Assembly: GCA_034113365.1 (NCBI GenBank)
Contig: JAXEXP010000066.1
Span: 1 to 10,657, forward strand
Origin: Spyradocola sp034113365
GTDB taxonomy: Bacteria; Bacillota; Clostridia; Christensenellales; UBA1750
Length of the DNA stretch: 10,657 nt
Direction of reading: 5' to 3'
Part shown: one piece after another, positions 1 to 6,004 of the stretch
Layout: every line of letters starts with the position of its first letter
Numbering within the stretch: the first letter of the stretch is position 1
Notes under the pieces: generated by a model
Seen by the model: the letters and a program-made list of their open reading frames with translations, nothing else
Databases searched by the model: none
Told to the model about the DNA's origin: nothing
Made by a program: the position numbers and the translations under genes

Positions 1-233
1 AGGTCATACCCGGACATATAGGCGTTCGGGGCGGTGTTCAGCAGGGTTTCAAGCCCGCTGTCGTCGCTGTGCGCCTGCAATTTCGCCGCGTGTCTGCCGA
101 TAGCGTCCACGGCTGCCCGGAATACCGCGTTTCCGTATGCCGTGCCGCTGAAACTGGAAAATGTGTTGTTTATTTCAATCACAGCTTGCGGCGGTTTCTG
201 TTTCTGCCGGAACAGGCTTGATAAAATGCTCAT
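1..233 (-). CDS. Phage portal protein, N-terminal part (cut by window edge)
   Basis: Portal proteins form the dodecameric ring at one capsid vertex through which phage DNA is packaged. The 77 complete codons visible begin MSILSSLFRQKQ and include VFRAAVDAIGRHAAKLQ (about residues 46-62) and NAYMSGYDL near the window edge. This pattern, a short basic N-terminus, an 'A-V-D-A-I-x-R-H-A-A-K' helix and then 'PN-x-Y-M-S-G-Y', is typical of HK97-type portals (Phage_portal, PF04860) of Bacillota phages. The start is set by a ribosome site, GAAAGGAG read on the minus strand (243-250), nine bases before the ATG. The gene lies downstream of the primase-helicase on the same strand, past a terminator. No terminase gene lies between them, although terminase genes usually precede the portal gene. 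Most of the protein is outside the window, so whether it is intact is unknown. The family call comes from remembered family patterns. Confidence 0.8.
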   Translation of the reverse strand, partial: MSILSSLFRQKQKPPQAVIEINNTFSSFSGTAYGNAVFRAAVDAIGRHAAKLQAHSDDSGLETLLNTAPNAYMSGYD

Positions 234-434
234 TGGTCAAAACTCCTTTCCTGAAATTGTTTTTTTCTCTGCGGGGGAAAAGAAAGCCCCTGCACCGTTG
301 CCCGGTGCCTGCCGTCAGGGGCTTGCCCCGGGGGTGTCTGTGTTAGGGCTGTTAGGGTGGTTAGGGTAGCTTTCCTTATATTGATTTTTTAGTACACCCT
401 ATACCTGTGTAGTGTGTTATCAAAAATGCTCATT
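223..434. repeat. 12-base direct repeat AAAATGCTCATT (223-234 and 423-434)
   Basis: The same 12 bases occur over the portal start codon (223-234) and at the edge of the AT-rich core (423-434). Read on the minus strand, the second copy opens a 14-codon frame beginning MSIFDN with no ribosome site, so it does not look like a gene. It could be a duplicated leader remnant or chance. Confidence 0.4.
284..324 (-). terminator. Rho-independent-type terminator after the primase-helicase
   Basis: AAGCCCCTG (284-292) pairs with CAGGGGCTT (316-324), and an inner GCACCG (292-297) pairs with CGGTGC (303-308). Read on the minus strand, the stem is followed by TTCTTTTCCCCC, a broken U-rich tail. It lies about 160 bases past the primase-helicase stop codon and before the portal ribosome site. 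The portal gene therefore probably depends on readthrough or antitermination, or on a promoter I cannot identify. Confidence 0.6.
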
Positions 435-461
435 ATAGGAAGTTACCCTAACTGCCCTAAC
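342..461. repeat. Inverted TTAGGG repeat arrays flanking an AT-rich core (candidate replication origin)
   Basis: Three TTAGGG words lie at 343-348, 352-357 and 361-366, exactly nine bases apart. Two copies in the opposite orientation (CCCTAA) lie at 446-451 and 455-460, also nine apart. The two arms stay similar beyond the hexamers: GTTAGGGTAGCTTTCC on one side and, read on the other strand, GTTAGGGTAACTTCC. Each then runs into a TATA-like word. The DNA between (371-440) is about 70% A+T by my count and contains TACAC/GTGTA (393-397, 407-411) as a smaller palindrome. Short iterons on both sides of an AT-rich stretch, just 3' of a primase-helicase gene, match the published layout of staphylococcal pathogenicity-island origins. 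An array of activator sites for a phage late promoter is the main alternative. Confidence 0.55.
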
Positions 462-486
462 TTTCGCCCGCCTGCGCCCGCTGCCG

Positions 487-2109
487 TCATAGCGGCGGAA
501 CATAGCCCGCCCGTGATGTTTCGGGCAGAAGTCCCGGCAACAGATATTGCTTGACGTTCCCCGGCGCTTTCGTTTCAATGCGCAAATCACGGGTTGAAAT
601 GCGGGTCAGCGCCTTGCCTATCTGCGCGGGCGTTATCCGATACAGGCGCAAAGCGTCTTTCAGTTCGCTTGTCCTGTACCATTTCCATTTGGAAACGGGC
701 TGTTCCCAATCAAGCGCGTCCATGATTTCGATTTCCCCGGCAATCGGCTTGCTGTAACGTTCATTGCTCTTTTCAAGCGTTGCGCGTTCCTCGCGGGAAA
801 GTCTGAAACCCTGCGGGTCAGTCTTGTAATACTGTTCATATACCTGCGCCCATAGCTGCGTTACCCATTCTTTGGAAAGGCTGTTCAGGCGTTCAACGTC
901 AATATTTCCAACGTGAACCGTCCAAAAACGGCGGCTGCCTGTTTCGTCATTCAAGAATTCTTCCGGGTTTACTGTCGCGCAAAAACTTGTCCGGCGCGGT
1001 CTGCGCACGGCTGCGCGGGCATAAGGCAGGCGGTACATATCACGGGCGGCAGTCAGGAACGCTTTCAGCGCGGATTGCTCCCGCTTCAATGTGCTGTCCA
1101 GTTCGCCCAATTCTGCAATCAGACTGCCCGTTGCCTGTATGATGGTATCTTTGTTATCGGTATTGATGCTTACACCCTCGGAAAACCAATCTGCTTTCAG
1201 GGCAATAACCGCAAAGAACCTTGTCTTTCCTATGCCTTGATTGCCTTGCAGGGTCAGAACGCCGTCAGCGCCCGCCGGGTTGTCGTCGTCATTCAATGCA
1301 AGGCTTACTGTTTGCCATAACCATTTAATGACATAGGTATTGAACTCTATCCCGTCCGTGTCTATATCAAGGATTTCCGGCAGTTCTGCAAGGCGGTCTG
1401 TTCCGTCCCACGGGTTAGCGGTTAGCATTTCTTCAAATGGGTTGAAGCGGTTTTTATCTTCAATCAGCACAAGGCAGTCGTCTAAATCCTGCTTTGAACA
1501 TTTCATATGATGCCGCTTGATATAGTCGGTCAGATACACGGGTAACACGTTCGGCGCGTTGGTCGTGGAAAATTCCGACGGCAAGCCCTGTATATCGACA
1601 GCGCCGGAAATGACGTTCAGGCGGACGGTAACGCCCAATTCTGCAAGAATGCGTTCTATGTCTGCGCTTGTTAGGACTTTCTTTTTGCCGCCTGCTGCCG
1701 CAAAGTCCATTTGCGCCGCGAATGTCGCCGGGTCTACATAGTCAGGATTAGAAAGAACCTTTTCTTTGTAGCCGGAAATGGCGCTGTTCCATATGGTAGA
1801 AAGTTCGCTGTCGTCAAGCGGCGGTTCACAATGCCCGGCTTTCTGATAGAAAAGGCTTTCTGCCGTTCCGTCGTCCATTCCGAAACGCTTTAGCATACTA
1901 AACGCATAGCGGGAAAGCGTCGCGTTCCTGCACCCGTCCGGGATAACGGCGGCTTCATCGTTCACGCGCTGTTCAAGCTGTTGCATGAACTCGTCAATGC
2001 AGATTTCGCCGGGGTAGTAAATCGGTTCAAGCGGGCTTTCAATCCCGAACATGAAATGCGCCGGGTCTTTTGCCTTTTCATCGAACTGCGGGAAATGCTC
2101 AATTATACC
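487..2109 (-). pseudogene. VapE-type phage primase-helicase, N-terminally truncated
   Basis: This family contributes primase and superfamily 3-like helicase activity to replication of prophages and phage satellites. The first ATG is at 2052 and gives 521 residues. A PriCT-like primase C-terminal region occupies about residues 25-100 (DGCRNATLSRYAFSMLKRFG). The VapE/helicase core covers about 190-430, with NPWDGTDR (213-220), Walker A GNQGIGKT (270-277), Walker B-like LIAELGELD (311-319), an arginine-rich RPRRTSFCATVN (351-362) and GSRRFW (372-377). The frame stays open upstream of the ATG and reads EHFPQFDEKAKDPAHF, which resembles the end of the N-terminal primase domain, until a stop at 2110-2112. 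No ribosome site precedes the ATG at 2052. I therefore read the true start as lost and the gene as cut at about 2110. A shortened protein could still be made if translation starts internally. GC content and codon use are clearly lower than in the genes after 2221, as expected for acquired DNA. Confidence 0.85.
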
Positions 2110-2220
2110 TTACTCCGTAACGGTGCATACGGCATCGTTATGAGGGATGTGCAAAAATGCACCTGTGCGGGAGCATCGTTAAGGGTTAGAAATTCCGCTC
2201 CGTTATGTTGTATCAAATTA
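2110..2220. other. Junction DNA between mobile-element fragment and chromosome
   Basis: Neither neighbouring gene extends convincingly into this stretch, and its base composition resembles the phage side. It contains repeated GCATCGTTA-like words and a small perfect hairpin, GTGCA-AAAA-TGCAC (2149-2162). No tRNA, integrase or transposase is visible at the boundary. On the minus strand, TATAAT (2102-2107) could be a -10 box, but I see no matching -35 element. The segment could be the recombination end of the element, the scar of a deletion, or an assembly join. The exact breakpoint cannot be fixed from this sequence. Confidence 0.6.
2112..2207 (-). repeat. Four TAACGRWGC-like repeats at the junction
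   Basis: On the plus strand the words are GCATCGTTATG (2132-2142), GCATCGTTAAG (2173-2183), GCTCCGTTATG (2197-2207) and a weaker ACTCCGTAACG (2112-2122). The first two share nine identical bases, GCATCGTTA. All face the same way, at irregular spacings of 20, 41 and 24 bases. Such clusters can be arm-type integrase or excisionase sites, or operator sites. Which of these applies is not shown by the sequence. Confidence 0.45.
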
Positions 2221-2541
2221 GACACGGCAACAGACCCGGAGGCGGGCTACGGCGGCATGCTGCCCGCCTGGGCCGCGTATGAGGACTTCACCGTGCTGAC
2301 CGGCGTCACCACGCTGCGCATCGAGCCGGGGCGCGTCGCCTATCGCGGCGCGGACGGTCAAACGGCGCAGGTCGACTGCGACGGCGTCGTGGTCAGCGGC
2401 GGCTGGCGGCGCTGCCAGCGCGAGGCGCTCGCCTATGCGGGCTGCGCGCCGGAGTTCTACGCCGCGGGCGACGTGGAGGACTGCTGCAGCACGCTCCAGC
2501 AAGGCAACGTCAGCGCCTTTGGCAAGGTGAACCTGCTGTAA
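2221..2541 (+). pseudogene. C-terminal remnant of an old-yellow-enzyme-type FAD/NAD(P) oxidoreductase
   Basis: About 106 residues survive. They resemble the end of the pyridine-nucleotide-disulfide oxidoreductase half of NADH:flavin oxidoreductases of the 2,4-dienoyl-CoA reductase type. A strand region, VLTGVTTLRIEPGRVAYRGADG (residues 25-46), is followed by VDCDGVVVSGGWRR (51-64) and then FYAAGDVEDCC (79-89), whose Gly-Asp corresponds to the FAD-contacting 'GD' near the C-terminus of the family. The TIM-barrel domain, the iron-sulfur cysteines and the first Rossmann fold are all missing. The frame runs into unrelated phage-like DNA upstream of about 2221. The stop codon is 30 bases before the next gene, so the two were probably co-transcribed. 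With the front of the gene gone, I expect no enzyme activity. Confidence 0.75.
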
Positions 2542-2571
2542 ACAACCGTCAAAACAAGGAGGAAATGGAAT

Positions 2572-3906
2572 ATGAGCCAGCTGTACTGCGGTGCGGGCCG
2601 GGCGAACATCACCCCGCCGGAGCACCTGATCCCCTTTATGTTCGGCCTGGGCGGCGCGCGCTACTGCAAGGTGCACGACGAGCTGTTCGTGCGTGTCCTC
2701 TGCTTTGAATCCGACGGCCAGCGCGCGCTGATCGTCACCTTTGACCTGGACAAGGCCCCCTATCCCGTGGAGTGGCTGGAGCGCATCGAGCAGGAGACGG
2801 GCATCCCCGCGCAGAACGTGCTGTTCATGGGCATCCACACCCACACCGCGCCCATCACGGGCTACCGGCCCTTCGAGCGCTTCAACTTCATCGAGAACAA
2901 GCCGCCCGAGGTGCAAAAGGGCGTCAAGGAATACGAGGCCTTCCTGCTCGAGCGCCTGCTGGAGGCGGTGCGCCAGGCGGTGCAGGTGCAGCCCGCGCGC
3001 CTGGGCTACGGCCGCGGCAAGTGCTTCATCAACATGAACCGCTGTCAGCGCTACCGCGTCAAAAACCAGGACGGCAGCGTGTCGCAGAAGGTGGAGGTGG
3101 GCTTCAACGGCGCGGGCAACGTGGACCACTCGCTCTTTGTGCTGCGCGTGGAGAACGCGCAGACCGGCGAGCCCATCGCGCTGCTGACCAACTACGGCGT
3201 GCACTGCGTGGCGGTGTTCCGCAACGACTGCGGCGACGGCAGCTCCTTCATCAGCGGCGACATCGGCGGCAACACCAGCCAGGCGCTGGAGAAGGAGTAC
3301 CCCGGCGCGGTGGCGATGTGGACCAGCGGCCCCGCGGGCGACGTCAACCCCGTGCAGATGGTGCAGACGCTCTACCCCGACGCCGTCACCGGCGCGCCCG
3401 TCGAGCAGCGCCTCAAGGGCGAGCAGGCGGCCGAAGCGCTGCTGACCACCACCGTGGGCCGTCACCTAAGCGACATCCGCTCGGCGCTGGACGCCGTGCA
3501 GTGCACCATCGACTCCGCGCCCATATCCACCGCCATCCGCTGGGTCAGCGTCCCCGCCTCCACCACCGCGATGGAGCGCCCCGACGAGGAGCCCGTCTAC
3601 GATACCAACTACGAGATCCGCCTGCACCTGGTCAAGATCGGCCCGCTGGCGCTCATCGGCGTGGACGGCGAGATCTACACCAGCCTGGGCTGGGCCATCC
3701 AGCAGGCCTCGGGCGCGCAGGACACCGTGGTGCTCAGCCACGACGGCAGCCTGCTGCCCAACAACCCCGCCTACATCTTCGACGACGAGACGCTGGCGGC
3801 GCGCAGGCGCTGCGGCGGCGGCCTGCCTGGCGGGCGCATCTACACCCAGCCCGGCGCGGTGCGCGACGGCCTGCAGGAGGCCACCCGCGCGCTGTTCCGC
3901 AGCTGA
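2572..3906 (+). CDS. Neutral/alkaline ceramidase-like hydrolase
   Basis: The 444 residues match the N-terminal domain pattern of neutral/alkaline non-lysosomal ceramidases (PF04734), zinc amidases. The opening 'AGRANITPPE' (8-17) resembles the family's 'G-x-x-D-I-T-P'. The motif GIHTHTAP (87-94) carries the probable zinc histidines 89 and 91. NYGVHCVA (207-214) supplies a further histidine, and SGDIGGNTSQALE (228-240) and TSGPAGDVNP (251-260) match conserved loops. True ceramidases are secreted and about 650 residues or longer. This protein has no signal peptide and lacks the C-terminal domain, so it is probably cytoplasmic with another amide or ester substrate. A strong ribosome site, AAGGAGG (2556-2562), fixes the start. 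It follows the truncated flavoprotein gene by 30 bases with no promoter visible between, so loss of the upstream DNA may have left it without its original promoter. The family call is good; the substrate is unknown. Confidence 0.8.
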   Translation: MSQLYCGAGRANITPPEHLIPFMFGLGGARYCKVHDELFVRVLCFESDGQRALIVTFDLDKAPYPVEWLERIEQETGIPAQNVLFMGIHTHTAPITGYRPFERFNFIENKPPEVQKGVKEYEAFLLERLLEAVRQAVQVQPARLGYGRGKCFINMNRCQRYRVKNQDGSVSQKVEVGFNGAGNVDHSLFVLRVENAQTGEPIALLTNYGVHCVAVFRNDCGDGSSFISGDIGGNTSQALEKEYPGAVAMWTSGPAGDVNPVQMVQTLYPDAVTGAPVEQRLKGEQAAEALLTTTVGRHLSDIRSALDAVQCTIDSAPISTAIRWVSVPASTTAMERPDEEPVYDTNYEIRLHLVKIGPLALIGVDGEIYTSLGWAIQQASGAQDTVVLSHDGSLLPNNPAYIFDDETLAARRRCGGGLPGGRIYTQPGAVRDGLQEATRALFRS

Positions 3907-3931
3907 CGTCGGCAGCGCAATAAACCCACAG

Positions 3932-3968
3932 AGGGCCGCTCCTCCCACCGCGGAGGGGCGGCCCTTTT
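3932..3968 (+). terminator. Rho-independent terminator
   Basis: AGGGCCGCTCCTCC (3932-3945) pairs with GGAGGGGCGGCCCT (3952-3965), with one G:U pair and a six-base loop. The T-run at 3965-3968 follows directly. It ends the ceramidase-like transcription unit 25 bases after the stop codon. Confidence 0.85.
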
Positions 3969-4008
3969 GCGCGCCCCAAAGTGCGATTTTAAGAAAAGGA
4001 AAACTGTA

Positions 4009-4037
4009 TTGTCTGTTGGAAATGGTTCTGCTATACT
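4009..4037 (+). promoter_or_regulatory. Sigma-A-type promoter for the amidohydrolase/PnuC operon
   Basis: TTGTCT (4009-4014) and TATACT (4032-4037) are separated by exactly 17 bases, in an AT-rich stretch that stands out from the GC-rich surroundings. It lies just past the previous terminator and about 70 bases before the amidohydrolase start. The match to consensus is 4/6 and 5/6. Confidence 0.6.
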
Positions 4038-4106
4038 AAACATCGCAGCGCCGCTTTTTCGCATGGAAAGCGGTGCATTACTGAGTTTTGGGAGTGAGAA
4101 AGCATC

Positions 4107-4913
4107 ATGCAACCAAAGAAAATCGACTGCCACACGCACATCGTCACCCGCGAGATCAGCCGGGAATACTTTTCCCGCACCGACGGCTGGGCCCTGGTGA
4201 TGCAATTCCTGCCGCGTTTTTGCGGAGGGGGCGTGCAGGACGATTCTCTTGCCACGGTCCAGGCGGATGAGCGCCTGTTTCTCTGCCCCGCCATCGACAT
4301 TTTCGCCCCCATCCCGCCGCAGCTGCGCGACATCGAGGCGCTGCTGCCCTGCGGCAGGGTCGTGGGCCTGAAGATATTCCTCACCTACCAGACCGGCCGC
4401 GCCGACGACGAAAAGATGCTGTGCATCTACGAGTTCGCGCGCAGGCACCGGCTGACCGTCACCTTCCACACCGGCTCGTGCTCGCTGGTGCTGCCCACCG
4501 ATGACGACATGGAGGGCTCGCGCGCCCGCTACATCGCAAACGCCGCCGAGCGCTTCCCCGACGTCAACTTCGTCGCGGCGCACATGGACGATCCCCGCTT
4601 TGATGAGTGCATGCGCATCGTGGACGAGCACGACAACATCTACACCGACTTTTCCGGCGCCTACGAGCCCGGCACCCACGAGGGCGCGGACATGGAGTGG
4701 GCCATCGAGACCTTTACCGCCGCCATGCGCCCCTATCCGGGCGTCTACCGCAAGGTGCTCTACGGCACGGACTTCTGCCCGCCCATCAACCTGACCGCCA
4801 TCGGCGAATACGACACCACCATCGCGCGTATCTTTCCCAGGGAGCAGCACGCGGACATCTATCTGAACAATGCCCTGCGCGCCTTCCCCCGCCTGGCCGA
4901 CCTCGTCGGCTGA
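4107..4913 (+). CDS. Amidohydrolase-family metal-dependent hydrolase
   Basis: This 268-residue protein fits the amidohydrolase-related TIM-barrel family (PF04909), which hydrolyses or decarboxylates small ring or amide compounds at a metal centre. The metal-ligand pattern is complete: DCHTHI (7-12, His9 and His11), a strand-end GLKIF (87-91) with Lys89, TFHTGS (119-124, His121), AAHMDD (157-162, His159) and YGTDF (219-223, Asp222). The length is normal and no signal peptide is visible, so it should act in the cytoplasm. The ATG at 4107 is preceded by GGGAG (4090-4094), a slightly long 12-base spacing. It is the first gene of a three-gene operon with a PnuC-type transporter, suggesting it acts on the imported compound or a breakdown product of it. 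Family membership is clear; the substrate cannot be read from the sequence. Confidence 0.85.
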   Translation: MQPKKIDCHTHIVTREISREYFSRTDGWALVMQFLPRFCGGGVQDDSLATVQADERLFLCPAIDIFAPIPPQLRDIEALLPCGRVVGLKIFLTYQTGRADDEKMLCIYEFARRHRLTVTFHTGSCSLVLPTDDDMEGSRARYIANAAERFPDVNFVAAHMDDPRFDECMRIVDEHDNIYTDFSGAYEPGTHEGADMEWAIETFTAAMRPYPGVYRKVLYGTDFCPPINLTAIGEYDTTIARIFPREQHADIYLNNALRAFPRLADLVG

Positions 4914-4943
4914 CCCAATCGATACAGATAAGGAGCGATCCCC

Positions 4944-5693
4944 ATGCAGAATAAACTTGCCAAAGCCAAGAGCTTCCTCAAGTCCTTTACCCCCTACCAG
5001 ATCACCTACCTGGCCGTCGTGGTCGCGCTGACCTTCGGCTTCGTGATCTTCTTCCCCGACCTGATGCTGGAGGACACGTCCAGCAAGTTCATGGTCGTCT
5101 GCTCCGTCATCAACGTCATCGCAAACCCGCTGTGCGAGCTGCTCATCTCCAAGCAGAGCAAGCTCAACTTCGTGGTGGACTTCTTCCTGATCGAGCTGAC
5201 CTACCTGGTCATCGCGCTGACGCTGGGCTGGTACACGCTGGCGCTGACGGTGGTCTGCTTCTGGATGCCCATCGACGTCATCAGCTACCTGCGCTGGAAC
5301 AAGCACCCCGACAAGCAGGATGAGAACCTGACGCAGGTCAAGCGCCTGAAGTGGTGGCAGGGCGCGCTGGCGCTGCTGGCCATCGTGGCCTTCGGCCTGG
5401 TGTTCGGCTTCATCTCCAGCAAGATCCCCGGCTCCAGCGACTCGTATCTGGAGGCCTTTACCTCCGCGATGGGCATGGCCAACGGCGTGCTGCTGCTGCT
5501 GCGCTACTCCGAGCAGTGGTATGCCTGGTTCATCACCACCATACTCTACATCTTTATGAACATCTCCGCCGGCGCCTACATGCTGCTCATCACCGAGTTC
5601 GCCATGCTGGTCAACACCGTCTACGGCTTCGTCAAGTGGTTCATCTACACCCGCAAGCACGGCACCGACGGCCGGCTGACCGCCAAAAACTAA
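4944..5693 (+). CDS. PnuC-family vitamin/nucleoside transporter
   Basis: PnuC-family proteins move nicotinamide riboside or related vitamins (thiamine and riboflavin in some branches) across the inner membrane by facilitated diffusion. Uptake is trapped by phosphorylation inside the cell. The 249 residues have about seven or eight hydrophobic segments (roughly 19-37, 47-67, 75-95, 96-115, 139-157, 170-186, 191-210, 211-233). The C-terminal half carries the family hallmark: SEQWYAWFITTILYIF (189-204), then the stretch ending LVNTVYGFVKW (222-232). MPID (108-111) corresponds to the 'W-x-P-I' region of the family. The ribosome site AAGGAG (4930-4935) is eight bases before the ATG, and the gap to the amidohydrolase is 30 bases, indicating co-transcription. 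No riboswitch was seen. Specificity is uncertain, and the usual partner kinase (NadR, thiamine or riboflavin kinase) is not present here. Confidence 0.85.
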   Translation: MQNKLAKAKSFLKSFTPYQITYLAVVVALTFGFVIFFPDLMLEDTSSKFMVVCSVINVIANPLCELLISKQSKLNFVVDFFLIELTYLVIALTLGWYTLALTVVCFWMPIDVISYLRWNKHPDKQDENLTQVKRLKWWQGALALLAIVAFGLVFGFISSKIPGSSDSYLEAFTSAMGMANGVLLLLRYSEQWYAWFITTILYIFMNISAGAYMLLITEFAMLVNTVYGFVKWFIYTRKHGTDGRLTAKN

Positions 5694-5720
5694 CCTCACC
5701 CAACACAAGGAGAAAACATC

Positions 5721-5948
5721 ATGGATAAGAAAATGATCTGCGGCTTGCTGCTCACCGTGATCGGCCTCGTGTTTTCCGCGTTCTGCTTCATTTACGCCAC
5801 GATCCACCCTTGGAATTACAACGGCATCAGCGGACTGCTCGGCTCTTTCCTGGGCACGGATACGCTGATCCCCTTCATACTCTCCATGATCGTCATGCTC
5901 GCAGGACTGGCAATTTGCTTCCTCAGAGCCTTCCGTGCAGATAAATAA
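5721..5948 (+). CDS. Small two-helix membrane protein, unknown function
   Basis: I do not recognise this 75-residue protein. It has a short basic start (MDKKM), one hydrophobic helix at about 6-28, a polar loop containing HPWNYNG (29-35), a second helix at about 49-68 and a basic tail (RAFRADK). By the positive-inside rule both ends should face the cytoplasm. A good ribosome site, AAGGAG (5707-5712), lies eight bases before the ATG, only 15 bases after the PnuC-like gene, so it is very probably translated and part of the same operon. It may be an accessory subunit of the transporter, but nothing in the sequence shows this. Its codon use is slightly less GC-biased than that of its neighbours. 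Confidence 0.75.
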   Translation: MDKKMICGLLLTVIGLVFSAFCFIYATIHPWNYNGISGLLGSFLGTDTLIPFILSMIVMLAGLAICFLRAFRADK

Positions 5949-5966
5949 GCGACCTCCCCACTTAAG

Positions 5967-6002
5967 AAAACCAGTCCGTTCGGCGAGAACGGACTGGTTT
6001 TT
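5967..6002. terminator. Bidirectional terminator between convergent genes
   Basis: AAAACCAGTCCGTTC (5967-5981) pairs perfectly over 15 bases with GAACGGACTGGTTTT (5987-6001), with a five-base loop. On the plus strand it ends in TTTTTC. On the minus strand it ends in TTTTCTTAAG. It therefore serves both the three-gene operon and the AraC-type gene, whose stop codon is only three bases away. Confidence 0.9.
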
Positions 6003-6004
6003 CT

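Noticed and set aside
34..369. A 111-codon plus-strand frame across the portal N-terminus and the repeat region
   Set aside because: It overlaps the portal gene antisense and the TTAGGG repeats and has no convincing ribosome site or protein-like composition.
342..461. CRISPR array or true telomere repeats
   Set aside because: The repeat words are only six bases with three-base gaps and occur in opposite orientations, with no spacer-repeat structure and only five copies.
2052..2110. The primase-helicase as a complete gene starting at the ATG at 2052
   Set aside because: No ribosome site precedes that ATG, and the in-frame sequence upstream continues the family pattern until the junction stop.
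1981..2220. Upstream extension of the flavoprotein frame into phage DNA as a real longer protein
   Set aside because: Codons before about 2221 are antisense to the primase-helicase or junction DNA and do not resemble the oxidoreductase family.
2218..3465. A 415-codon minus-strand frame opposite the ceramidase-like gene
   Set aside because: Composition is Ala/His/Leu/Val/Arg-rich with no recognisable motif. The plus strand here carries clear family motifs and a ribosome site.
3840..5807. A 655-codon open frame on the minus strand opposite the amidohydrolase and PnuC-like genes
   Set aside because: It is antisense to recognisable genes with ribosome sites, its protein is low-complexity (His, Gly, Val, Asp, Gln-rich), and it spans a promoter and a terminator. 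Long antisense frames are expected at this GC content.
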